A stretch of DNA of 6,932 nucleotides from Candidatus Scatosoma pullistercoris (lineage in GTDB: Bacteria > Bacillota > Clostridia > Christensenellales > Borkfalkiaceae). This document shows positions 1-5,380 of this stretch, in pieces. Location of the stretch: positions 1 to 6,932 of the forward strand of contig DVMZ01000067.1 of NCBI GenBank assembly GCA_018714725.1, written 5' to 3'. The position numbers were made by a program, and so were the translations under genes. The notes beneath the pieces were generated by a model that saw nothing but the letters and a program-made list of their open reading frames with translations, did not search any database and had not been told where the DNA came from. The number at the start of each line of letters is the position of its first letter. Within the stretch, counting starts at the first letter, position 1.

Positions 1-1447
1 AAAAGTAAGAAACGAAAGTGACGGCCAGCATGACTGCCGCCGTGAGCGAAAGGGCGCCCAAAGCGCCGAGACAGCGGTTGAGGGCGGCGAACGTGAAGTT
101 GCCGACGACGGAGACGGGAAACATCAGCGCAAAGAGGATCAGGCATTTTTTCAGGAAGGCTTTGGAGAGCGGACATTTTCTGACGAGGAAAGCGAGATTG
201 AGCGTCGAGGAGACGACAAAACTGAGCGCCATTCCCACGGGATAGGCGTATACGCCGATATATTGCGGCAGAAACAGCACCGCGCCCAGCATCAGCGCCG
301 CGCCGATGAAGTAGTAGGCAAGGGTGACTTTTTCAAAGTTCAGAGAGTTGAGTATGCCCGTCGAAATCATCGTGAGGCTCATGGGCAGCAGCATCAGACA
401 GCAGTTGCGGATCATCTCGCCGGCGTCCGCGTCCGAGTACAGCACCCGCCCTACGTCCTCGCCCAGAACGAGGAAGAGCGGAATGAGCGTGCAGGCGATG
501 AGGACGGTGGCGGACAGCCCGCGTTCGATATTGGCGGAAAGCTGGCGATAGCGTTTCCGGTAAAAGTCTTCGGAGAGCTCGGGAACGAGCACGAGGGAAA
601 TGGAGCCGATGACGGTGGAGGGAATGGAGAGCACGGGCATCGCCATGCCGGATACTACGCCGAACATCTGCAGGGCTTCCGAGGCGCTGGCGCCCGCCCG
701 GATGAGCATGGCGGGCAGCAGGACGGCCACCGCCGAGCCGACCAGCGAGCCGCCTGCGCGCACTGCCGTAATGGGCAGGGCTGAGCCGAACAGCGGACGC
801 AGCTGCTTTTTCGGCGAGGACAGTCTGCCGCCCCGCGCAAAGAAGCAGACGACGGCAGAGGAGAAGGAGACGAAGTAGGAGATGACGACGGCGACGGACG
901 CCAGCCGCGCCCCCTCAAATACGTCCGACACGTTGCGGAGAAGAAGGATTCCCGCGATGACCATGACGATCTCTTCCGTCAGCTCTAGCACGGAGGGGGC
1001 GAGAAAACGCTTGTTGCCCCAGAAACTGCCGCGGATGACGGCATAGACGGAAGAAAATACCAGCCCGCAGAGCAGGATGGAAAAGAGGCTTAAACACCGC
1101 TCGTCGGAGAACAGAAAGCCGAAGCGGCTGCCGCCGACGAAAAAGATCAGACAGACGGGAAGGGTGAGGAGGAGGGAGGCGATCAGCCCTGCCGTCACGG
1201 CGGCGTGTTCGCCCTGTCTGTCGCCCGAGGCTTTGCTTTTGGAAATCAGCCGGGAAACGGTGATGGGAATACCGCCCGTGCCGATCGTGATAAAGACGGA
1301 AAAGACGGACAGCGCCACCTGGTACAACCCCAATCCCTCCGAACCGATCAGCCGGGAGAGGACGATTCGGTATAAAAATCCCAGCGCGCGCTCGGCGACG
1401 GACAGACCCGTGACCAGCGCGGCGGTGCGGTAAAGATTTTTTTTCAT
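1..1447 (-). CDS. spoVB: SpoVB/MATE-family polysaccharide or lipid flippase, C-terminus cut off by the window edge
   Basis: Reading the minus strand from the ATG at 1447-1445 gives 482 codons with no stop before the window edge. The protein starts MKKNLYRTAALVTGLSVAER and continues with LGFLYRIVLSRLIGSEGLGL, then hydrophobic segments throughout, matching the MOP/MATE-superfamily pattern of stage V sporulation protein B. A typical family motif, LVLVPELSE, lies past the middle. SpoVB proteins are about 520 residues, so roughly the last 20-40 residues are missing. Family members are multi-spanning inner-membrane proteins thought to flip lipid-linked glycans; SpoVB itself is needed for spore cortex synthesis. 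Clostridia carry several paralogs, so a role in another envelope glycan is possible. No Shine-Dalgarno sequence precedes the ATG; a TACAAT box ends five bases upstream. The gene diverges from the LysM gene. Family assignment is firm; the exact spoVB identity is less so. Confidence 0.87.
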   Translation of the reverse strand, partial: MKKNLYRTAALVTGLSVAERALGFLYRIVLSRLIGSEGLGLYQVALSVFSVFITIGTGGIPITVSRLISKSKASGDRQGEHAAVTAGLIASLLLTLPVCLIFFVGGSRFGFLFSDERCLSLFSILLCGLVFSSVYAVIRGSFWGNKRFLAPSVLELTEEIVMVIAGILLLRNVSDVFEGARLASVAVVISYFVSFSSAVVCFFARGGRLSSPKKQLRPLFGSALPITAVRAGGSLVGSAVAVLLPAMLIRAGASASEALQMFGVVSGMAMPVLSIPSTVIGSISLVLVPELSEDFYRKRYRQLSANIERGLSATVLIACTLIPLFLVLGEDVGRVLYSDADAGEMIRNCCLMLLPMSLTMISTGILNSLNFEKVTLAYYFIGAALMLGAVLFLPQYIGVYAYPVGMALSFVVSSTLNLAFLVRKCPLSKAFLKKCLILFALMFPVSVVGNFTFAALNRCLGALGALSLTAAVMLAVTFVSYF

Positions 1448-1458
1448 GCTTTATTGTA
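1447..1458 (-). promoter_or_regulatory. Candidate -10 box abutting the flippase start codon
   Basis: On the minus strand TACAAT (1458 to 1453) is followed by AAAGC and then the ATG. A start site seven bases after the hexamer would be at 1446, within one base of the start codon. No good -35 hexamer is visible 16-19 bases upstream and no GGAGG-like site is present, so this is a candidate leaderless promoter with weak support on its own. Confidence 0.4.
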
Positions 1459-1491
1459 CGAGCCGTCGGGGGATTTTATGAGGGAAAAGTG

Positions 1492-1521
1492 TGGATAAAC
1501 GGGCGTTTTGGCGCATATAAT
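1492..1521 (+). promoter_or_regulatory. Candidate promoter of the LysM gene
   Basis: A perfect TATAAT lies at 1516-1521 with a -35-like TGGATA at 1492-1497 (four of six consensus bases) and an 18-base spacer. The expected transcription start, seven bases after the hexamer, is 1528, which is the A of an ATG. The intergenic region shared with the divergent flippase gene is only about 80 bases. Confidence 0.6.
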
Positions 1522-1527
1522 GGAATG

Positions 1528-1809
1528 ATGTTGAAAACAGTGATACCCGGATTTTACAAGGTGAAAAAGGGACAGACCGTGAAGGACGTCGCGGCGGCGT
1601 TTTCCCTGCCGGAAAGCGCGCTGGTCGGCTGTAACGGGCTTCGGCGCGAACTGTACGAAGGGCAGATTCTCCGAGTTCCCGCGTTGCGCGGCAATCTTTA
1701 CACGGTCTGCGCCGGGGATACCAAAACCCTTCTGTCCGGTTCGGACGAAAATTTTGAGCGGAAAAATATGACCGGGCTGTTGTATCCCGGCATGAAAGTG
1801 CTGCTCTGA
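1528..1809 (+). CDS. Small protein with two LysM domains and no signal peptide
   Basis: This 93-residue protein begins MLKTVIPGFYKVKKGQTVKD. The first LysM domain spans about residues 9-51: YKVKKGQTVKDVAAAF, an NGL core (residues 36-38), then YEGQILRVP. A second, degenerate LysM spans about 57-93: LYTVCAGDT, then LLYPGMKVLL. LysM domains bind N-acetylglucosamine-containing glycans such as peptidoglycan. There is no signal peptide, membrane segment or catalytic domain, so it would be cytoplasmic or, by analogy with LysM proteins of the spore coat such as SafA, deposited on the forespore from the mother cell; that location is inference. The start is uncertain: a GTG at 1489 and an ATG at 1525 are in frame. 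I chose 1528 because it coincides with the expected transcription start. No ribosome binding site is visible, and codons upstream of 1525 overlap the promoter. Confidence 0.8.
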   Translation: MLKTVIPGFYKVKKGQTVKDVAAAFSLPESALVGCNGLRRELYEGQILRVPALRGNLYTVCAGDTKTLLSGSDENFERKNMTGLLYPGMKVLL

Positions 1810-1894
1810 GCCGGACGAAAACGGCCGCCGGTGAAAAACCGCGGGGCGGAAAAAGGACTTGCCCGGCGTTCCGCGCGGGGAAGCCGGCACAAAA

Positions 1895-1921
1895 ACGGAC
1901 AAAACCGCGTAAGATATAATA
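1895..1921 (+). promoter_or_regulatory. Candidate promoter of the cysteine-rich protein gene, possibly sporulation-type
   Basis: TATAAT occurs at 1915-1920 but no acceptable -35 for the vegetative sigma factor is found 16-18 bases upstream. Read differently, AC (1895-1896), 16 bases, and GATATAATA (1913-1921) differs from the sigma-K pattern AC-N16-CATANNNTA, as I recall it, only in the first base of the -10. The -10 box is solid; which sigma factor reads it is inference. Confidence 0.4.
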
Positions 1922-1942
1922 AGTAATTGATTACGGAGGAAT

Positions 1943-1984
1943 CTGAAACGATTTTCCGCGCGCTTTTGCGGAGCGCCGTTTCAG
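1943..1984 (+). promoter_or_regulatory. Stem-loop in the 5' leader of the cysteine-rich protein gene
   Basis: CTGAAACG (1943-1950) pairs perfectly with CGTTTCAG (1977-1984). Inside, CCGC (1956-1959) can pair with GCGG (1968-1971). No T-run follows, so it is not a terminator. An extra Shine-Dalgarno-like GGAGGA (1935-1940) lies just before the stem, while the gene's own AGGAGGT is at 1999-2005, after it. The transcript from the 1915-1920 box would include the whole structure. Its role (stability, translation control) is unknown. Confidence 0.55.
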
Positions 1985-2009
1985 GATGATTTCGTTACAG
2001 GAGGTAAAA

Positions 2010-2675
2010 ATGTCGTTTTATTCCAATTTTCAATCGGATAAATGTCCGGGGACGATTACGGGCAATCCGCTGAACGGTCTGACGGAAAAAGTCTGCATTC
2101 AGGCGGAAAAGATTTTCGACGCCTGCATCAAGCAGACGCAGCTGGAAAATTATACGCTCGTCCTCACCGATTTCGTGCCCGAAAATCCTACATATCCGCT
2201 CACGTTCATCAGTGCGCGTTCTCTTTCGTCCGAGGCGACCGTTTCCAATCTCGTCATTGACCGGCAGGCCGACAAGCATTGCGCGCGCGTCCAGGCGTCC
2301 GTGACCATTCCCGTAGAGGTGCTCTACACCGACGCCAACGGGACGGAGGGAAAAGCCACTTCTTCGGTGACGATGAACGAAGACGTTCTGCTGTTTGTTC
2401 CGGCTCCGTCCATCATTCCCTTCACCGTGAAAGCCGTCGCCAGCGCGGTGGCGCCCGAGGGCACGTTCAACGCTTCGGACAATACGTTCACGGTGAGTAT
2501 GTGCACGACGGTCATCCTCAAAATCGCCATGCAGGTGGAAATTCTCGTCCCCTCGTACGGCTATTGCGCGATTCCGCCCGCGCAGGAATATTCTCATGAG
2601 ATCTGCACGGGATTCTTCGAGCTTCCGCTCTATCCCCAGACCCGTTCCTGCGGCTGTAAAAACGATCGTTGCTGA
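2010..2675 (+). CDS. Uncharacterised cysteine-rich protein, possibly spore-associated
   Basis: I do not recognise a named family. The protein has 221 residues starting MSFYSNFQSDKCPGTITGNP. The start is set by a perfect AGGAGGT at 1999-2005; an in-frame ATG at 1986 has no such site. There are ten cysteines (residues 12, 29, 39, 91, 165, 186, 199, 214, 216, 221), with a closing SCGCKNDRC tail. The N-terminal part contains KIFDACIKQTQLENYTL, probably helical. The middle (about 95-180) is rich in alternating hydrophobic stretches such as VTIPVEVLYTD, suggesting a beta-sandwich. No signal peptide or membrane segment is seen. The general style resembles Clostridia proteins with DUF3794/SPOCS-like beta domains and Cys-rich spore-coat proteins, but that is memory-based inference. 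The gene stands alone, with its own promoter, structured leader and strong terminator. Confidence 0.85.
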   Translation: MSFYSNFQSDKCPGTITGNPLNGLTEKVCIQAEKIFDACIKQTQLENYTLVLTDFVPENPTYPLTFISARSLSSEATVSNLVIDRQADKHCARVQASVTIPVEVLYTDANGTEGKATSSVTMNEDVLLFVPAPSIIPFTVKAVASAVAPEGTFNASDNTFTVSMCTTVILKIAMQVEILVPSYGYCAIPPAQEYSHEICTGFFELPLYPQTRSCGCKNDRC

Positions 2676-2701
2676 CCTTTTTCTGAAATTTCCGTCAGGA
2701 G

Positions 2702-2728
2702 AATCCCCCCGGAGCCGGGGGGATTTTT
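2702..2728 (+). terminator. Strong intrinsic terminator after the cysteine-rich protein gene
   Basis: AATCCCCCCGG (2702-2712) pairs perfectly with CCGGGGGGATT (2715-2725), and a run of five T follows (2724-2728). It lies 27 bases after the stop codon at 2673-2675, which makes the gene monocistronic. Confidence 0.92.
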
Positions 2729-2848
2729 GCGCTTCGCGGCAAAAAGCGCGGCAAAAAAGAGAGAAAAAAGCAAAAAACAAGGGAAAAGCAAGGCAAAATG
2801 CCGATAAAAAGCGAAGCAAAAAGAGCGCGGCGGGAAAAGGCAATTTTC
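2729..2848 (+). other. A- and purine-rich, nearly T-free spacer with recurring GCAAAAA units
   Basis: Between the terminator and the phosphoesterase promoter the plus strand is almost free of T for about 100 bases. It contains irregular copies of GCAAAAA, for example at 2739, 2751, 2770 and 2815. It is not a regular tandem array. Frames through it encode only Lys/Arg-rich composition artefacts. One short ORF (2798-2887, 29 codons, MPIKSEAKRARREKAIFLLF at its start) ends overlapping the phosphoesterase ATG, but its upstream AAGG is a weak ribosome binding site. Confidence 0.5.
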
Positions 2849-2877
2849 TTGCTTTTTGAAAAGCAATCTGTTATAAT
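2849..2877 (+). promoter_or_regulatory. Promoter of the phosphoesterase gene with an overlapping palindrome
   Basis: TTGCTT (2849-2854), a 17-base spacer, and a perfect TATAAT (2872-2877) form a sigma-A-like promoter. The expected start is 2884, exactly the A of the ATG. TTGCTTTTTGAAAAGCAA (2849-2866) is a perfect 8-base inverted repeat with a 2-base centre covering the -35 and half the spacer, the position of a typical repressor operator. Confidence 0.68.
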
Positions 2878-2883
2878 GGAAAT

Positions 2884-3579
2884 ATGAAAGTTTTTGCGAT
2901 CAGCGACCTGCATCTTTCCTCCGATTCCTCCAAACCCATGGACATATTCGGCGGAAACTGGGAGGGACATTTTGAAAAAATAAAGGCCGACTGGCGGTCG
3001 AAAGTGACGGAGGACGACGTCGCGCTCGTCGCGGGCGACATCAGCTGGGCGATGAAACTCCCGGGGGCGCTGGAAGACCTTCGCGGGCTGGTCGGGCTGC
3101 CCGGGAAAAAGATTTTTATCCGCGGCAATCACGATTACTGGTGGAACGGGATCACCCGGCTGAGGGACAGCGCGCCCGACTCTTCGTTCGTGTTTTTGCA
3201 GACGGACGCGGTGCGCGTCGGCAATTTGGTGATCGCCGGTTCGCGCGGCTGGGCATGCCCCGGCAGTCCCGACTATTCCGAACACGATCAGAAGCTGTAT
3301 CAGCGGGAAGCGGAGCGCTTCCGGCTGGCGCTGGACTGCGCGGACAAACTCCGGCAGGAGGGGGATCGGCTGATCGCCATGATTCATTATCCGCCCTTCA
3401 ATCTCCGCGGGGAGGGCAGCCTTTTTACCGGGCTTTTCGAGGCGCACGGCGTGGAAAAAGTCGTGTTCGGCCACCTGCACGGCGCGGCTTATTTCCCGGC
3501 ATATTCCTGCCGCAACGGCGTGGAATATTATCTGACTTCGTGCGACAAAGCGGGATTCCGGCTGACGGAAATTTTATGA
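2884..3579 (+). CDS. Calcineurin-like metallophosphoesterase
   Basis: The 231-residue protein has the full set of metal-ligand motifs of the calcineurin-like phosphoesterase superfamily: SDLHLS (D8, H10), GDISWA (D52), GNHDYWW (N82, H83), IHYPPF (H168) and FGHLHG (H197, H199). These bind two metal ions and cleave phosphoester bonds. The length and the GDISWA, GNHDYWW and HYPP signatures fit the single-domain bacterial group described as predicted phosphohydrolases (COG1768-like). The substrate is unknown. No signal peptide is present, so it should be cytoplasmic. No Shine-Dalgarno sequence is seen; only GGAAAT separates the TATAAT box from the ATG, which points to leaderless translation. The gene has its own promoter and is followed by the pyr promoter, so it is probably monocistronic. 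The superfamily call is certain; the physiological role is not. Confidence 0.93.
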   Translation: MKVFAISDLHLSSDSSKPMDIFGGNWEGHFEKIKADWRSKVTEDDVALVAGDISWAMKLPGALEDLRGLVGLPGKKIFIRGNHDYWWNGITRLRDSAPDSSFVFLQTDAVRVGNLVIAGSRGWACPGSPDYSEHDQKLYQREAERFRLALDCADKLRQEGDRLIAMIHYPPFNLRGEGSLFTGLFEAHGVEKVVFGHLHGAAYFPAYSCRNGVEYYLTSCDKAGFRLTEIL

Positions 3580-3580
3580 G

Positions 3581-3598
3581 CGGCCGTTCGGGCGGCCG
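3581..3598 (+). other. GC-rich hairpin just after the phosphoesterase stop codon
   Basis: CGGCCG (3581-3586) pairs with CGGCCG (3593-3598) around a six-base loop, starting two bases past the stop. Only TGTTT follows, so it is at best a weak terminator; it could instead protect the mRNA end. The remaining bases to the pyr promoter (3599-3668) show no gene. Confidence 0.4.
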
Positions 3599-3668
3599 GA
3601 TGTTTCCGGGAAGAGAGGGAAGAGGAAATTCCGAATAGAAATCCGTGGAAAAAAGTTGTCGCAAACAC

Positions 3669-3697
3669 TTTACTTTACGGAAAAAGTGTGTTATAAT
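3669..3697 (+). promoter_or_regulatory. Promoter of the pyrRBC operon
   Basis: TTTACT (3669-3674, four of six consensus bases), a 17-base spacer and a perfect TATAAT (3692-3697) precede the pyr leader. The expected start is near 3704, giving a leader of about 160 bases before pyrR. An inverted repeat ACACTTT (3665-3671) / AAAGTGT (3683-3689) overlaps the -35 and spacer. Confidence 0.78.
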
Positions 3698-3701
3698 GAA
3701 G

Positions 3702-3740
3702 CCGATCTTTAAGAGCGGTACTGCGATGCCGACAAGACGG
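3702..3740 (+). promoter_or_regulatory. PyrR-binding hairpin (anti-antiterminator) of the pyr leader
   Basis: The upper stem CGGTA (3716-3720) / TGCCG (3727-3731) closes the hexaloop CTGCGA (3721-3726), which fits the CNGNGA loop known for PyrR sites in Bacillus. Below it is a purine-rich internal loop (TAAGAG at 3710-3715 opposite AC at 3732-3733). The lower stem is CCGATCTT (3702-3709) / AAGACGG (3734-3740) with one bulged A. If transcription starts at 3704, the two outermost pairs are lost. UMP-bound PyrR should stabilise this fold, leaving the downstream terminator free to form. Confidence 0.8.
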
Positions 3741-3816
3741 AATGTGAATGACGAAATTTCTCCGGGGCGTATTTTGCGCGCCCGGACGAAGAACAGGGAA
3801 TTCCGGTCTCGGGCAT
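3726..3816 (+). promoter_or_regulatory. Long-range antiterminator of the pyr attenuator
   Basis: The 3' half of the PyrR hairpin can pair with the 5' arm of the terminator: ATGCCG (3726-3731) with C plus GGCAT (3810, 3812-3816), and AGACGGAA (3735-3742) with TTCCGGTCT (3801-3809), with small bulges. That is about 14 pairs and excludes both other folds. The loop holds an independent hairpin, TCCGGG (3761-3766) / CCCGGA (3781-3786) extended by GCGT with CGCG minus one bulge. The fold was found by hand, without energy calculation. Confidence 0.65.
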
Positions 3817-3838
3817 GCGCTCGGGACCTTATTTTTTA
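3805..3838 (+). terminator. Attenuator terminator of the pyr operon
   Basis: A ten-pair stem runs from GGTCTCGGGC (3805-3814) to GCTCGGGACC (3819-3828), with loop ATGC and two G-T wobbles, followed by TTATTTTTT (3829-3837). It ends 27 bases before the pyrR start. Termination here would block the whole operon when UMP is abundant. Confidence 0.88.
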
Positions 3839-3864
3839 GCCTTTTATCCGGAGAGGAGGGTGGC

Positions 3865-4407
3865 ATGGAACACGTCATTATGGATTCTGAGGGCATGCGC
3901 CGGACGTTTGTGCGGCTGGCGCACGAAATAGCGGAGCGGGATCCGGCGGAGGAGATCGTCCTTGTCGGGATCAAGAGGGGCGGGGAGTATGTGGCAAGCC
4001 GCATGCGCGCGTTTCTGGCGGAAGCGGCCGGTGTGGATGCGCCCTGCGGCAGCGTGGATATCGGCATGCAGCGGGACGATCTGGTCTCCGCATTTTTTCT
4101 GCCTGAATACACCGAAAACCGGCTGGATTTTTCCGTTGCCGGAAAGACGGTGGTGCTCTGCGACGACGTCCTGCATACGGGCCGGACGGTGCGCGCGGCC
4201 ATCGAGACGGTGTTCCGGCTGGGCAGACCCAGAGTGATCCGGTTGCTGGAACTTATCGACCGCGGCGGCAGAGAACTGCCTGTCCGCGCCGATTTTGTGG
4301 GCAAAAACGTACCGACAGCCCGCGACGAATATGTGAAAGTATATTTTACCGAGCGCGGCTCGGCGGAAGATAAGATTGTCGTCGGAAAGGAGAAAAGCAA
4401 TGATTGA
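3865..4407 (+). CDS. pyrR: PyrR, UMP-sensing RNA-binding attenuation protein / uracil phosphoribosyltransferase
   Basis: The protein is 180 residues, the usual PyrR length (about 180), starting MEHVIMDSEGMRRTFVRLAH. GIKRGGEYVA (35-44) is the pyrophosphate-loop region. VVLCDDVLHTGRTVRAA (96-112) is the PRPP-binding loop of type I phosphoribosyltransferases. LIDRGGRELPVRADFVGKNV (130-149) is the PyrR-typical C-terminal segment. PyrR binds pyr leader RNA when loaded with UMP or UTP and so lowers operon expression; many members also make UMP from uracil and PRPP. The start is set by AGGAGG at 3854-3859; the in-frame ATG at 3748 lies inside the attenuator and has no ribosome binding site. The usual DITLYRDDL segment reads DIGMQRDDL here, a small deviation. 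The gene overlaps pyrB by eight bases, implying coupled translation. Its own leader carries the PyrR site, so it is autoregulated. Confidence 0.97.
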   Translation: MEHVIMDSEGMRRTFVRLAHEIAERDPAEEIVLVGIKRGGEYVASRMRAFLAEAAGVDAPCGSVDIGMQRDDLVSAFFLPEYTENRLDFSVAGKTVVLCDDVLHTGRTVRAAIETVFRLGRPRVIRLLELIDRGGRELPVRADFVGKNVPTARDEYVKVYFTERGSAEDKIVVGKEKSND

Positions 4408-5326
4408 GAGAAAGGACATGCTCGGCCTGGTGGACGCGAAACCGGAGGAAATCCGGGAAATTCTCGACACCGCCGCGAACATGAAAAAACTGCTTCGGCA
4501 GGGGATAAAAAAACTGCCCCATCTCGAAGGCTGTACGGCCACCATTCTCTTCTATGAGAACAGCACGAGGACCCGTACGAGTTTTGAACTCGCCGCCAAA
4601 TACATGGGTGCCACCACCATCAATATCGCGGCCTCCTCTTCGTCTGTGGCCAAAGGGGAGACGCTGGTGGATACCGGCAAGACGCTGGACGCGATGAAAA
4701 ACGATTTCATCATCATCCGCCATCCGATGGGCGGCGCGCCTTACCTGCTTGCCAGGACGGTGAAAGCCAGCGTGCTCAACGCCGGCGACGGCATGAACGA
4801 ACACCCGACGCAGGCGCTTTTAGACCTTTGCACCATGCGGGAGAAGTTCGGAAAGATCGAGGGACTGAAAGTGGCGATTCTGGGCGACATCAAGCATTCC
4901 CGCGTGGCGAAGTCCGATCTGTTCGGGCTTACCAAACTGGGCGCCGAGGTCCGGATGTTCGCGCCTGAAACGCTCATTCCGAAAGGCATCGACCGGCTGG
5001 GCGCAAAACTTTGCGCTTCCCGCGAAGAGGCGGTGGAAGGAGCGGACGTCGTGATGGGGCTCCGCATTCAGCTGGAACGCCAGGAGGCGGGCAACTTCCC
5101 TTCGCTCAACGAATATGCGGAGTTTTACGGCGTCAACGAAAAGGTGCTTTCCCTCGCTTCTCCGGACGCGATCGTCATGCACCCCGGTCCCGTCAACCGC
5201 GGCGTGGAGCTCACGAGCGACGTCATCGACGACGACCGGAGCCGGATTGAGGATCAGGTGCTCTCCGGCGTGGCGGTCCGGATGGCGCTTCTGTTCCTGT
5301 TGCAGCAGTACCGGAAATCCCGGTGA
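4400..5326 (+). CDS. pyrB: Aspartate carbamoyltransferase, catalytic chain
   Basis: The enzyme joins carbamoyl phosphate and aspartate to make N-carbamoyl-aspartate, the second step of UMP synthesis, in the cytoplasm. The 308-residue length is normal for the catalytic chain. Motifs in order: carbamoyl-phosphate site STRTRTSFE (55-63), the 80s loop SSVAKGET (81-88, with K85), RHPMGG (107-112), HPTQALLD (135-142), GDIKHSRVA (162-170), LRIQLERQE (221-229) and HPGPVNRGVE (261-270). All expected active-site residues appear present. No regulatory chain (pyrI) follows, as is usual in Gram-positive pyr operons, where control is by PyrR rather than allostery. The start ATG sits inside the end of pyrR (overlap 4400-4407), with AAAGGAG at 4386-4392 inside pyrR. 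Confidence 0.98.
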   Translation: MIERKDMLGLVDAKPEEIREILDTAANMKKLLRQGIKKLPHLEGCTATILFYENSTRTRTSFELAAKYMGATTINIAASSSSVAKGETLVDTGKTLDAMKNDFIIIRHPMGGAPYLLARTVKASVLNAGDGMNEHPTQALLDLCTMREKFGKIEGLKVAILGDIKHSRVAKSDLFGLTKLGAEVRMFAPETLIPKGIDRLGAKLCASREEAVEGADVVMGLRIQLERQEAGNFPSLNEYAEFYGVNEKVLSLASPDAIVMHPGPVNRGVELTSDVIDDDRSRIEDQVLSGVAVRMALLFLLQQYRKSR

Positions 5327-5350
5327 CGGCGCTGCCCGGGCGGGGGCGTT

Positions 5351-5380
5351 GCCGCCTGCCGGAAGACCGGCGTCGGCGGC
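5351..5380 (+). other. GC-rich hairpin in the pyrB-pyrC gap
   Basis: GCCGCC (5351-5356) pairs with GGCGGC (5375-5380), and GCCGG (5358-5362) with CCGGC (5367-5371) around the loop AAGA. A further GCCCGG (5334-5339) / CCGGGC (5380-5385) pairing competes at its base. No T-run follows, so it should not terminate; a role in mRNA processing or stability between pyrB and pyrC is possible. Confidence 0.5.

Noticed and set aside
263..784. Plus-strand open frame of 173 codons at the left end
   Set aside because: It is the exact antisense of the SpoVB-like frame, which shows convincing family sequence and membrane segments.
1489..1527. GTG at 1489 or ATG at 1525 as start of the LysM protein
   Set aside because: The extra codons overlap the -35/-10 promoter elements and add no recognisable sequence; ATG 1525 would put the start only four bases from the -10, too close for a leaderless transcript.
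1810..1894. Possible terminator after the LysM gene
   Set aside because: Several GC-rich inverted repeats exist but none is followed by a T-run on the plus strand, so no specific terminator can be supported.
1995..2843. Minus-strand open frame of 282 codons opposite the cysteine-rich protein gene
   Set aside because: It runs through the terminator and the A-rich tract, has an Arg-rich low-quality composition and no ribosome binding site; the plus-strand gene has a perfect one.
2596..2859. Lys/Arg-rich plus-strand frame across the terminator and A-rich tract
   Set aside because: It begins inside the preceding gene in another frame; the basic composition follows from the A-rich DNA and no start with a ribosome binding site exists.
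3748..3864. Upstream in-frame ATG for pyrR
   Set aside because: The extension lies inside the attenuator hairpins and has no ribosome binding site; PyrR proteins start where the AGGAGG-preceded ATG at 3865 does.
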